Source of the DNA: Micromonospora craniellae
GTDB taxonomy: Bacteria; Actinomycetota; Actinomycetes; Mycobacteriales; Micromonosporaceae
NCBI RefSeq assembly: GCF_014764405.1
Contig: NZ_CP061725.1
Span: forward strand, 5,766,001 to 5,830,000
Direction of reading: 5' to 3'
DNA: 64,000 bases
Positions 33,285 through 41,979 of this stretch are shown piece after piece (position 1 is the first letter of the stretch; every line of letters begins with the position of its first letter). Position numbers and translations under genes: made by a program. The notes beneath the pieces were generated by a model. The model was not told where the DNA came from, made no database searches, and was given only the letters and a program-made list of their open reading frames with translations.

Positions 33285-34271
33285 TCAGGCGCTGTCGCGG
33301 CTTACCAGTGCGGACGGGAAACGGGTGCACATCGGGGCGTGCCGGTGTTCCAGCACCATGGTGGCGGCGGCGCTGGCGATCTGGCGGACCGGGTGACTGG
33401 CGGTGGTCAGGGCCGGTGCCGTCACGGCGGCCAGCGGGATGTCGTCGAAGCCGGTCACCGCGACGTCGCCGGGCACCTGCACGCCGTCGGCGCGGAGCCG
33501 ACCGATCACGCCCAGCGCGGTCGCGTCGCTGATCGCGACGATCGCGTCCGTGTCCGGCCAGCGGCGCAGCACCTCGCGGGCGGCGGCGCGGCCCCGCTCC
33601 ACGGAGAAGTCGCCGACCACCTCGCGCGTCGGCAGGCCTGCGTCGCGCATCAGCCCCCGGTACGCGTCTACCGAGCGGTTGGCGCAGGTCAACCACGGGG
33701 GGCCGGTGACCATCGCGATCCGGCGGCGACCGCCGGAGTAGAGGTGACGGACGATGGCCTCGGTGGCGCCGCCGTTGTCGATGTCCACCGACGGCACGGT
33801 GGCCGAGCCGACTCCGATCGACACGGCCCGCCCGCGCAGCCGGCGCGGCACCAGTTCCAACAGTTCCGCGGTCGTGTTGACCAGGATCAGGCTGGTCACC
33901 CCTCGGTCGTCGGTCAGTCGGACCAGTCGCTCCGGCGCGTGCAGCGGCACCCAGTCGACGGTGACGCCCAGGCCGTACGGTGCGCAGACCCGCGCGGTGG
34001 CGCCGAGCACCTGGTCGACGTAGCTGTCGTCGAGCACGGCCGGGTCGTTGCCGGCCACCGCCACCAGCAGCCGTACGCCGGTGCCGTGCACCAGCGCCCG
34101 GGCGGCCGGGTTGGGTACGTAGCCCAGCTCGTCCGCGGCGGTGCGGACCCGTTCCCGGGCGGTCGGTGACGCGAACCCGTTGCCCGCGATGACCCGGGAC
34201 GCCGTGGAGCGGGAGACTCCGGCGGCACGGGCGACGTCGTCCAGGGTTGCCGGCCGGCGTGCCGTGGTCAT
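33285..34271 (-). CDS. LacI family transcriptional regulator
   Basis: 328 residues. HTH at the N-terminus (ATLDDVARAAGVSRSTASRVI), hinge NPAARALVHG, and the effector domain (RLLVAVAGNDPAVLDDSYVD, SLILVNTTAELLELV, VPSVDIDNGGATEAIVRHLY, VAVTGFDDIPLAAVTAPALTT). Divergent from the MFS transporter gene, with a palindromic operator between them at 34371-34384, so it probably regulates that transporter. It lies upstream of the contractile operon in the same direction, 137 bases away; read-through is possible but not shown. Confidence 0.92.
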   Translation of the reverse strand: MTTARRPATLDDVARAAGVSRSTASRVIAGNGFASPTARERVRTAADELGYVPNPAARALVHGTGVRLLVAVAGNDPAVLDDSYVDQVLGATARVCAPYGLGVTVDWVPLHAPERLVRLTDDRGVTSLILVNTTAELLELVPRRLRGRAVSIGVGSATVPSVDIDNGGATEAIVRHLYSGGRRRIAMVTGPPWLTCANRSVDAYRGLMRDAGLPTREVVGDFSVERGRAAAREVLRRWPDTDAIVAISDATALGVIGRLRADGVQVPGDVAVTGFDDIPLAAVTAPALTTASHPVRQIASAAATMVLEHRHAPMCTRFPSALVSRDSA

Positions 34272-34370
34272 GGTGTCTCCCTGTTGCCCTCGGCCCGCCT
34301 GGTACGCGGGCTCCCACCCGCATCATGCCTCGCCGACGGTCCAGGGGTAAGGACCGGAGGTGGATTGTGG

Positions 34371-34384
34371 TGGTAGCGCTCCCA
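34371..34384. promoter_or_regulatory. LacI-type operator upstream of the MFS gene
   Basis: TGGTAGCGCTCCCA is palindromic at 6 of 7 positions and differs by one base from TGGGAGCGCTCCCA, the operator type known for CebR-like actinobacterial LacI proteins. It lies 54 bases before the MFS start and 100 bases before the regulator start. Confidence 0.6.
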
Positions 34385-34437
34385 GGTGTGTGATCGTTGC
34401 CTGCGCCCCACCACCGTCGAGAGGACCGGGAAGTTCC

Positions 34438-35700
34438 ATGGATCCCGCCATCAGCACCCCCGCGACACCGCCGGTCACCTCGGGTCCGCCTCGGGCGGTG
34501 CTGGCCGCCCGTAACGGCGTGGCGGTGGTGTTCGCACTCAACGGGCTGGCCGTCGCGACCTGGTTCTCCCGGGTGCCGGCGATCCGCGACGGGCTGGAAC
34601 TCAGCCCCGGGCGTCTCGGCCTGCTCCTGCTCGCCATGTCCATCGGCGCGATCGTCGCGATGCCCACCGCCGGCCTGCTCACCCAGCGCCTCGGCGCGGC
34701 CCGCGCGGTGGCGTTCTCCACCACCGTGGTGGCCCTCGGCCTCACCGTGGCGGGGGTCTCCGCCGTGGCCGGCTCGTTGCCCGGGGTGGCGGTGGGCCTG
34801 TTCGCGCTCGGGTACGGCTCCGGCAGTTGCGACGTGGCGATGAACATCGAGGGTGCGATCGTCGAACGCCGCCTGGGCTGGACGGTGATGCCCCGCTTCC
34901 ACGCGGCGTGGAGCCTCGGTTCGGTGGCGGGTGCCGGTCTGGGCGCCGGGGCCGCCCGGCTCGGCCTGCCGGTCGCCGTTCACCTCGGGGTGCTGGCGGC
35001 GGTGGTGCTCGCCGGCACACTGCTGGGTGCCCGCGCGTTCCTGCCCGCCGTGCCCGGCACGGAGAGCGAGGGCTCCGGCGGCGGCCGCAAGTCCCTGCTC
35101 GCCGCCTGGCGGGAACCGCGCACCCTGCTCATCGGCCTGGTGGTGCTGGCGGCGGCGTTCGCCGAGGGCAGCGCCAACGACTGGATCGCGGTCGCCTTCA
35201 TCGACGGATACGGCTTCAGCGAGGCGGCCGGGGCAGCGGTCTTCGCCGTCTTCGTGACCGGCATGACGGTGGGCCGCACCCTCGGCACGGTGGCGCTGGA
35301 CCGGTGGGGGCGGGTGCCGGTGCTGACCGTCACCATCCTGCTCGCCATCGTCGGCGCGGGGGTGGCGATCCTCTCCGGCTCCGGACCGGTCGCGGTGGTC
35401 GGCGTCGTGCTGTGGGGGATCGGCGCCTCGTTGGGCTTCCCGGTCGGCATGAGCGCCGCCGCCGACGACGAGGAGCACGCCCACGTCCGGGTGAGCGTGG
35501 TCGCGGTGATCGGCTACACCGCGTTCCTGGCCGGGCCGCCGTTGCTGGGTCTGCTCGGTGACCGGATCGGCACGCTGCACGCGTTGCTGGTGGTGCCGTT
35601 GTTGCTGCTGCCGACCCTGCTGCTGGTACGGGTCACCCGCCCGCCCGTCTCCGGCGCCACGGGGGCGGAGCGGGCTGGTGCCCCCCGGCCGGAGGCGTAG
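34438..35700 (+). CDS. MFS transporter
   Basis: 420 residues from the ATG at 34438, twelve hydrophobic helices. Begins after a short polar N-terminus with RNGVAVVFALNGLAVATWFSRVPAIRD, followed by LGLLLLAMSIGAIVAMPTAG and a two-bundle MFS layout with a central cytoplasmic loop (GTESEGSGGGRKSLLAAW). The conserved FAEGSANDWIAVAFIDGYG helix and late GASLGFPVGMSAAADD recall the YbjJ/fucose-permease-like branch of MFS. Likely exports or imports a sugar-like compound under control of the divergent LacI protein. The upstream in-frame start at 34360 lies across the operator and is rejected. Confidence 0.9.
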   Translation: MDPAISTPATPPVTSGPPRAVLAARNGVAVVFALNGLAVATWFSRVPAIRDGLELSPGRLGLLLLAMSIGAIVAMPTAGLLTQRLGAARAVAFSTTVVALGLTVAGVSAVAGSLPGVAVGLFALGYGSGSCDVAMNIEGAIVERRLGWTVMPRFHAAWSLGSVAGAGLGAGAARLGLPVAVHLGVLAAVVLAGTLLGARAFLPAVPGTESEGSGGGRKSLLAAWREPRTLLIGLVVLAAAFAEGSANDWIAVAFIDGYGFSEAAGAAVFAVFVTGMTVGRTLGTVALDRWGRVPVLTVTILLAIVGAGVAILSGSGPVAVVGVVLWGIGASLGFPVGMSAAADDEEHAHVRVSVVAVIGYTAFLAGPPLLGLLGDRIGTLHALLVVPLLLLPTLLLVRVTRPPVSGATGAERAGAPRPEA

Positions 35701-35803
35701 CGCAGGACTCATCACGGGCAGGCCGCTTACCGCGGTGGGCTGCGGTCCAGGCTTGTTGCCAATGATGTGTGACTGCGAAAGAGTGGCGAAGCGATGATCA
35801 GCG

Positions 35804-35836
35804 CCGGGCCGGATCGGGGACACCGATCCGGCCCGG
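35804..35836. terminator. Perfect 14-base hairpin after the MFS gene
   Basis: CCGGGCCGGATCGG (35804-35817) and CCGATCCGGCCCGG (35823-35836) pair completely around GGACA. It is about 100 bases beyond the MFS stop and 98 before the thioesterase start. No T-run follows, as usual in high-GC actinomycetes. Confidence 0.65.
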
Positions 35837-35934
35837 TCGTCGTCGCGGACCCGCCGCGCCGGACGCCCCGGTCGGCGGTGGCATGATGGCGGTCCCCGGG
35901 GCGCAGGGCCCCGCCGATCACCGTCGGGAGCCAG

Positions 35935-36432
35935 GTGGACGCCCGCACCGCCGCGCACGAGATGTTCGAGGCCGACGTGGCGTCGAACCGGCTCGGCATC
36001 GAGCTGGTCAGCGCCGCGGGCGGCGCCGCAGTGGCCCGGATGACGGTCACCGACACCATGGTCAACGGCCACCGCATCGCGCACGGCGGCTTCGTCTTCC
36101 TGCTCGCCGACACCGCCTTCGCGCTGGCCTGCAACAGTCACGGCCCGGCCACCGTCGCGGCCCGCGGCGAGATCACCTTCGTCCGCCCGGCCCGCGCGGG
36201 GGACTTGCTGGTCGCCCGGGCCACGGAACGGACCCGGTACGGCCGCAGCGGGATCTACGACGTCACGGTGAGCCGCGCGGACGGGCAGGTGGTAGCCGAG
36301 TTCCGAGGGCACAGCCGGGTCCTCCGGCCGGACGCCGGTGCCCGGGATGGCGTAACGGCTCCGGCGCGGCCGGACGGCGGACCGGAACAGGGGGCACCGG
36401 CCGGCGGACCGGTCGGGGCCGGCCGAGACTGA
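35935..36432 (+). CDS. paaI: PaaI-type thioesterase
   Basis: 165 residues, GTG start. Hotdog fold with the PaaI core NGHRIAHGGFVFLLADTAFALACNS, including the catalytic Asp in ADTAF, and AARGEITFVRPARAGDLLVA. PaaI hydrolyses (hydroxy)phenylacetyl-CoA and related aryl-CoA esters in phenylacetate catabolism. The last 40 residues are a Gly/Pro/Ala-rich tail outside the family. No other paa gene is present in the window. The antisense frame of the cyclase-ATPase gene overlaps its 3' end. Confidence 0.85.
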   Translation: MDARTAAHEMFEADVASNRLGIELVSAAGGAAVARMTVTDTMVNGHRIAHGGFVFLLADTAFALACNSHGPATVAARGEITFVRPARAGDLLVARATERTRYGRSGIYDVTVSRADGQVVAEFRGHSRVLRPDAGARDGVTAPARPDGGPEQGAPAGGPVGAGRD

Positions 36433-38815
36433 CCGGAGTGCCCGCGCGCGGCGGCCCGGGACGGTCGGCGCCGTCGGGCACGATGAGCGGATGGGACACG
36501 TCGCTCTCTTCCACTCCGTGTACGGGCTGCGGCCCGCGGTGCGGGACACCGCCGACCGGTTGCGCGCCGCCGGACACCAGGTGCACGCGCCCGACCTGTA
36601 CGGGGTGCCCGCCGTCGACACCGTCGAGGAGGGGTTCGCCCTGCTCGACCGGGTCGGGCAGCAGACCGTCCTGGACCGGGCCCGGGCCTCGCTCGACGGG
36701 CTGCCGCCCGACACCGTGCTCGCCGGGTTCTCGATGGGCGCCGGGGTGGCCGGCGCGATGCTGACCGAACGCCCCGACACCGGCGGCCTGCTGCTGTGGC
36801 ACGGCACCGGCGGCGCTCCCGCCGACGTCCGGCCCGGTCTGGCGGTCGAGCTGCACCTGGCCGATCCCGACCCGTACGACCCGCCGGCCGAGGTCGACCA
36901 GTGGCGGCGGGAGATGACCGCGGTCGGCGCCCACGTCACCGTGTACGGCTACCCGGGGGCGGGACACCTGTTCACCGACCCGGCCGTGGCCGACCACGAC
37001 CCGGCCGCCGACGCGCTCGCCTGGGAGCGCGTGCTGTCCTTCCTGGCCGGTCGCTGACCCCGACCGCACCGGTCCCGCCGCCGGCTCGGGGCATGCGTCG
37101 GGGACCGGGACACCGGCCCGGCGGGTGAAGGTGGCCCGCGTCGCCCGGGGAAGCCGGGCGACGGCGACCTCCCGCAGCGCCGGGTCGACGAACGCGTGCC
37201 CACCGGTGGGCGGCCGGACGAGCAGACCCGCCCCGGTCAGGGCGCGCAGGGCCGCCTCCACCTGCGCTCCGGCCCAACCGAGTGCCCGGGCCAGGTCCGC
37301 GACCGGGCTACCGGGCGGGAGGGCGGCGACCGCCATCAGGGCAGCCCGTCGGGTGCCGTCCAACCGGTCCAGCCGGGCTTCGGCGGCCCGCCGGATGCTC
37401 TCCGGCACCGGCAGCCGGGCCGGGTCCGCCCCGGCGAGCGATCGCACGTACGCCACCGCGCGTCCCGGGTTGCCGCCGACCAGCGGGATCAGCCGTCCTA
37501 CCAGCCCGGCCGGCTGACCGGCCCGGCGCAGCAGGCGCCGCAGCAGCCGGCCGCTCGTCACCGCGTCGAGCGGACGCAGCCGTACCCGGGTCGTCGGCCG
37601 GGCGGAGTGCACGCCCGCCCCGGTGCCGACCAGCACCAGCGGCAGGCCGTCGGCGGTGGCCAGGTCGACCAGGGCGTCCAGGTGACGGCGCAGCGCCGGG
37701 GCGGCGCGGTCGAGGTCGTCGACGGCCACCACCACCGGCTGCCGCCGCGCCAGCCCGAGCAGGACGTCCCGCCAGTGCAACGCCGCCCGGGCAGCGGCGG
37801 CCCCACCGGTGCCGGTCACCAGATCGTCCACTGTGTCCAGCGCCGCCGCGAGGCGGTCGCCGGGGACCGCGCCGCCCACCGCGGCGGCCAGCCGGTCGCG
37901 GAGCACGTCGGCGGCGACCGGGGTACGGGTGCCGGCCAGCGCCCGGACCAGGTCCACGACGGGAGCCAGCGGCCCGTCCGGGTACGGTGGGCAGGCGGTC
38001 AGGCACCACCGCACCGGCATCCCGTCCAGCGTGGGCGTGCTGCGGGCCAGCTCGCGCAGCAACCGGCTCCGTCCGCTGCCCGACGGACCGGTCAGCACCA
38101 GTCGCCGTACGCCGTGTCCGCGTACCGCCTCGGCGAGCTGTTCCCGGACGGCGGCCAGCTCCCGGTGCCGGCCGATCAGGGGCGTGTCGTGACGCGGCGG
38201 CCGGGGCGCCACGGTGCCCACGGCGTGCCAGACGCCCACCGGCAGCGTCTTGCCGCTGACCGTCACCGCCGGCACCGGGCGCAGCCCGATCAGCCCGGCG
38301 ACGGCCCGGTGCGTGGCCGCGCAGACCGCCACCCCGCCGTGCGGGGCGTGTTCCTGAAGGCGGGCGGCGAGCGTGATCACCGCGCCGCTGGCCATACCGT
38401 GCCCGCCGTCCCGCCCGGCAGCCAGGTCCACCATCGCCTCGCCGGTGGCCACCCCGACACGGACCCGCAGCTCGGGCGCGCTGGCCAGCGGCCGCCGGTC
38501 CAGTGCCCGCTGGACCTCCAGCCCGGCCCGCACCGCCCGGTACGCCTCGAAGCCGTCCCCGGCCCGCGCGCCGAACAGCGCCATCACCGCGTCGCCGACG
38601 TACTTCTCCACCACGCCGTCCCAGCGGCGCAGCACCCGGGCGACCGTGCGGAAGTAGACCCGTTGCAGTGTGCGTACGTCCTCCGGGTCGAGCCGGTCGA
38701 CCAGACGTGTCGACCCGACGATGTCGACGAAGAGGACGGTCACCGTCCGTCGTTCCTCGGCTACCGGCCAGCGCCTCCGCCGGGCCGGTTCATCTGCGAC
38801 AACCCACATGGGCAT
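36263..38815 (-). CDS. Nucleotide cyclase-ATPase regulator, C-terminus replaced by antisense read-through
   Basis: From the ATG at 38815: class III cyclase domain (RRTVTVLFVDIVGSTRL, VVEKYVGDAVMALFGA, VRVGVATGEAMVDL with the metal-binding Asp residues), then a STAND-type ATPase (LIGRHRELAAVREQL, Walker A LTGPSGSGRSRLLREL, Walker B VVVAVDDLDRA, DPALREVAVARLPRATRAT). Recognisable coding ends near 37060 (residue ~585). The frame has no stop there and continues to 36263 straight through the antisense of the hydrolase and the end of paaI, giving 850 codons whose last 265 make no sense. Family members usually go on into TPR repeats, so this gene seems truncated and its stop lost. Diverges from the LuxR-type regulator at 39009. 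Confidence 0.6.
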   Translation of the reverse strand: MPMWVVADEPARRRRWPVAEERRTVTVLFVDIVGSTRLVDRLDPEDVRTLQRVYFRTVARVLRRWDGVVEKYVGDAVMALFGARAGDGFEAYRAVRAGLEVQRALDRRPLASAPELRVRVGVATGEAMVDLAAGRDGGHGMASGAVITLAARLQEHAPHGGVAVCAATHRAVAGLIGLRPVPAVTVSGKTLPVGVWHAVGTVAPRPPRHDTPLIGRHRELAAVREQLAEAVRGHGVRRLVLTGPSGSGRSRLLRELARSTPTLDGMPVRWCLTACPPYPDGPLAPVVDLVRALAGTRTPVAADVLRDRLAAAVGGAVPGDRLAAALDTVDDLVTGTGGAAAARAALHWRDVLLGLARRQPVVVAVDDLDRAAPALRRHLDALVDLATADGLPLVLVGTGAGVHSARPTTRVRLRPLDAVTSGRLLRRLLRRAGQPAGLVGRLIPLVGGNPGRAVAYVRSLAGADPARLPVPESIRRAAEARLDRLDGTRRAALMAVAALPPGSPVADLARALGWAGAQVEAALRALTGAGLLVRPPTGGHAFVDPALREVAVARLPRATRATFTRRAGVPVPDACPEPAAGPVRSGSATGQEGQHALPGERVGGRVVVGHGRVGEQVSRPRVAVHGDVGADRGHLPPPLVDLGRRVVRVGIGQVQLDRQTGPDVGGSAAGAVPQQQAAGVGAFGQHRAGHPGAHREPGEHGVGRQPVERGPGPVQDGLLPDPVEQGEPLLDGVDGGHPVQVGRVHLVSGGAQPVGGVPHRGPQPVHGVEESDVSHPLIVPDGADRPGPPRAGTPVSLGRPRPVRRPVPPVPVRRPAAPEPLRHPGHRRPAGGPGCALGTRLPPARPRGSP
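36491..37057 (+). CDS. Dienelactone hydrolase family protein
   Basis: 188 residues, alpha/beta hydrolase. MGHVALFHSVYGLRPAVRDTADRLRAAGH, nucleophile elbow GFSMGAG (Ser in place of the classical Cys of dienelactone hydrolase), Asp in LADPDPYDPP and His in GAGHLFTDP complete a plausible triad. Cytoplasmic; substrate unknown. Its whole length lies antisense to the extended frame of the cyclase-ATPase; the homology seen here shows that the plus strand is the coding one in this interval. Confidence 0.85.
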   Translation: MGHVALFHSVYGLRPAVRDTADRLRAAGHQVHAPDLYGVPAVDTVEEGFALLDRVGQQTVLDRARASLDGLPPDTVLAGFSMGAGVAGAMLTERPDTGGLLLWHGTGGAPADVRPGLAVELHLADPDPYDPPAEVDQWRREMTAVGAHVTVYGYPGAGHLFTDPAVADHDPAADALAWERVLSFLAGR

Positions 38816-39008
38816 CGAGATCGCACCCGCCTCTCCCCCCGTGTGTGCCAACGATGTCCGGAGACTGCCATCCCCGGTCCGACGGCGGATCTGCCGAACG
38901 ACGTATGTCGGCCGAGCGCAACCTTCGGTCGCATTGTCGACGCGAGTGGGGGAGGGGCGGCGCGGCGACGGTAGAACGGGGGCGGCGGCGGTGACTAGGC
39001 TGCGAGCC

Positions 39009-41894
39009 ATGGCCAGCGCCGTGGACACCACACCGCTCGTCGGTCGGGCCGACCTGGTGGCGACGGCACGTGCCGCGCTGCTCGACGACGTGGCGCCGGG
39101 AAACACGGCCGGCGTCTTCCTCACCGGCGAGAGCGGCGTGGGCAAGACCCGGCTGCTGCACGAGATTGGCGGGCAGTTGAGCGCCGGTGGGGCGGTGGTG
39201 CTCACCGGTTCCTGTCTGGACATCGGCGACGCCTCGCCGCTGCATCCGTTGCGGCAGGCGCTGCGGCGTCTCGACGCCCACCTGGCCCCGGCCGCCGCCG
39301 CGTCGGTGCGCGCCCTGCTCGGCGTGTTCGCGCAGGACTCGACCGGGCCGGACGGCGCGGGGGCGTTGCTGGAGCGGGTGTCGCGGGGGCTGGGCGTGAT
39401 CGCCGGCGGTCGTCCGGTGGTGCTGGTCCTGGACGACCTTCAGTGGGTCGACCGGACCACCCGCCAGTTGCTGCTCTATCTGCTCGCCGGTCTGGGTGAC
39501 CTGCAACTGTCGGTGCTGGCGGCGGTGCGGTCGGAGTCGTTGCAGGGTGCGCACCCGCTGCGCCGGGTGCTGACCGAGTTGCGTCGGCTGCGGTCGGTGC
39601 GGGTGTTCGATCTGGCGCCGCTGGACCGCACCGCCACCGAGGAGCTCGCCGCGGCGATCGTCCGGGCCCCGCTCGCCCCCGAGGCGGCCGACCGGCTGTG
39701 GCAACGCAGCGGGGGCAACCCTTTCGTGGTGGAGGAGTTGTCCCGGGACCTGCGGGACGGTCGTGACGATCTGTCCGACACCCTGCGCGAGGTGTTCCTG
39801 GCCCGGGTGGACGCGCTGCCGCAGCCGGCGCACCGGGCCGTGCACGCGGTCGCCGCCGGGGTGGAGCCGGTCGAGCACCGGCTGCTCGCCGAGGTGGTCG
39901 GACTGCCGGAGCAGGAGGTGCTCGCCGCGGTGCGGGCGGCCGTCGCGCACCGGTTGCTGGTCGGTTCCGAGGACGGCTACCGGCTGCGGCACCGGCTCGT
40001 CGCCGAGGTGCTGGAGGACGAGCTGCTGCCCGCCGAACGCGCCCTGCTGCACCGGCGGTACGCCGAGGCGCTGACCTCGGCGCCGGGCGAGCTGCACCAG
40101 GCCCGGCTGGCGCACCACTGGCGGCTGGCCGGTGAGCCGGAGCGGGCGTTGCCGGCGGCGGTCGCCGCCGCCGAGGAGGCTGAGCGGCTGTACGGCTACG
40201 CCGAGGCGCACCGGCACTTGTCGGTGGCGGTGGAGTTGAGCCAGGGGCGGGCCGGGGTCGACCGGGCGGCGCTGCTGGGCCAGGCCGCCGAGGCCGCCCA
40301 CAAGAGCGGAGAGTACGCCCGGGCGCTGGCCCTGCTGGAGGAACTCGCCGCCACCGACTCCGCCCCGCCCGCCTGCGAGCTGCACATCCGGCGGGCGCGG
40401 TACCTGGCCGCCGCCGGACGGTCGGCGCTGGCCGAGGTGGAGTACCAGCAGGCGCTGGACGCCGCGGACTGCACGCCCGGACAGCGGGCCACCGCCGCTG
40501 CCCATCTGGCGGAGCTGTTGTTGCATCTGGGCCGGTACGCCGACGCGGGCCAGCGGGCGCGGGAGGCGCTGGCCCTGGCGGAGCAGGTCGAGGGCGCCAC
40601 CACCGAGGTGGTGCTGGCCAGTGCGGCGTTGGGCTTCTCCGAGGCGTACCTGGAGGATCCGGACGCCGGTCTGGTGGTGCTGCGGCGGGCGCTGGACACC
40701 GCCGAGCGGGCCGGCCGCCCGGAGGACGTGGCGCGGGCCTACCTGCACCTGGCGGAGCTGCTCACCGGGCCGCTGAACGTCATCGAGGAGGGCGTGGTGG
40801 TGGCCCGCCGGGGCGCCGAGCGGGTTGCCGAGCTGGGGCTGGGCCGCGCCTACGAGACGCGGCTGCTGGCCATCGCCACCAACGGGCTGTTCCGGGTGGG
40901 GCAGTGGGCCGAGGCGGAGAAGGTCATCGCGGCGGCGCTGCGGCACCGCCCGTCCGGTGCGGACGCGGTCGAGCTCCTGCTGGCCCGGTGCCGGCTGTCG
41001 GTCGGGTACGGCGACGTCGAGGCCGCCGACCGGGATCTGGACGCGGCGGCCACCATGCTGGCCGGCGGCGGTGCCCGGCACGTCATCCCGCTGCTCACCC
41101 TGCGCGCTGGGCTGGCGATGTGGCAGAGGCGGCACGACGTGGCCCGGCACGCGGTGCAGCGCGGCCTGACCGAGACCCGCTCCGACGACCTGGTGATCCT
41201 CGCCGTGCTGGTCTGGCACGGGCTGCGCGCCGAGGCCGAGGCGCACGCCAGCCGCACCGTCGCCGTCGATCAGAATGCGGTACGCCGGCTGCGCGACATC
41301 GCCGACCGGGTGGCCGGACGGAGCGTGCCCGCGGCCCGGCCGGTGCGCGACGTGGTCGACGGGTACCTGGCGCTCTGCGCGGCCGAGGTGAGCCGGCTGG
41401 ACAACAGCGACCCGGAGCTGTGGGCGCGGGCGGCGGCGGAGTGGGATCGGCGCAACCACCCGTACCCGGCGGCCTACTCCCGGCTGCGCCAGGCCGAGGC
41501 GCTGCTGGCCCGCCGCCGCCGTACGGCGACCGCCGGCCGGCTGCTGCGGCAGGCGTACCAGGTGGCGCAGGGGCTCGGCGCGGTGCCGTTCACCGAGGAG
41601 ATCCGTGGCCTCGCCGGCCGGGCCCGGGTGGAGCTGGAGGAACGTACCTCCGGCCGGGCCGAGACGCCGCCGGGCGCGGGTGAGGAACTGGCCGCGCTGA
41701 CCGCGCGGGAGCGTGAGGTGCTCGCCGCGGTGGCCGAGGGGCTGACCAACAAGGAGATCGGCCAGCGGCTGTTCATCAGCGAGCGGACCATCGGCGTGCA
41801 CGTCTCGCACATCTTCGACAAGCTCCAGGTACGCACCCGGGTGCAGGCGAGCGCCATCTTCCTGCGTAGTCGCGTGTCGGTGTCGGATACGTAG
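39009..41894 (+). CDS. LuxR family ATP-dependent transcriptional regulator (LAL type)
   Basis: 961 residues from the ATG at 39009. AAA/STAND ATPase with Walker A LTGESGVGKTRLL (39-51) and Walker B VVLVLDDLQWVD, sensor region LWQRSGGNPFVVEELSRDL, a long TPR-like helical middle (residues ~340-880), and a C-terminal LuxR HTH (LTAREREVLAAVAEGLTNKEI ... RTIGVHVSHIFDKLQV). Large ATP-binding LuxR regulators couple a metabolite or partner signal to DNA binding. It diverges from the cyclase-ATPase gene with 193 bases between; the two have related ATPase cores. Confidence 0.92.
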   Translation: MASAVDTTPLVGRADLVATARAALLDDVAPGNTAGVFLTGESGVGKTRLLHEIGGQLSAGGAVVLTGSCLDIGDASPLHPLRQALRRLDAHLAPAAAASVRALLGVFAQDSTGPDGAGALLERVSRGLGVIAGGRPVVLVLDDLQWVDRTTRQLLLYLLAGLGDLQLSVLAAVRSESLQGAHPLRRVLTELRRLRSVRVFDLAPLDRTATEELAAAIVRAPLAPEAADRLWQRSGGNPFVVEELSRDLRDGRDDLSDTLREVFLARVDALPQPAHRAVHAVAAGVEPVEHRLLAEVVGLPEQEVLAAVRAAVAHRLLVGSEDGYRLRHRLVAEVLEDELLPAERALLHRRYAEALTSAPGELHQARLAHHWRLAGEPERALPAAVAAAEEAERLYGYAEAHRHLSVAVELSQGRAGVDRAALLGQAAEAAHKSGEYARALALLEELAATDSAPPACELHIRRARYLAAAGRSALAEVEYQQALDAADCTPGQRATAAAHLAELLLHLGRYADAGQRAREALALAEQVEGATTEVVLASAALGFSEAYLEDPDAGLVVLRRALDTAERAGRPEDVARAYLHLAELLTGPLNVIEEGVVVARRGAERVAELGLGRAYETRLLAIATNGLFRVGQWAEAEKVIAAALRHRPSGADAVELLLARCRLSVGYGDVEAADRDLDAAATMLAGGGARHVIPLLTLRAGLAMWQRRHDVARHAVQRGLTETRSDDLVILAVLVWHGLRAEAEAHASRTVAVDQNAVRRLRDIADRVAGRSVPAARPVRDVVDGYLALCAAEVSRLDNSDPELWARAAAEWDRRNHPYPAAYSRLRQAEALLARRRRTATAGRLLRQAYQVAQGLGAVPFTEEIRGLAGRARVELEERTSGRAETPPGAGEELAALTAREREVLAAVAEGLTNKEIGQRLFISERTIGVHVSHIFDKLQVRTRVQASAIFLRSRVSVSDT

Positions 41895-41979
41895 TTCTAC
41901 TGATGCCGGCGGTGTCCCCGCCTGAAAGGCTGTGCCCGGCGTCGTACCGCGACGTCGGGAGCAGCGACGAGGGGGCAGC

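Noticed and set aside
33229..36939. Very long minus-strand frame (1236 codons) across lacI, MFS and paaI genes
   Set aside because: Arg/Pro/Gly/His-rich translation without motifs, antisense to clear genes; an effect of high GC at third positions.
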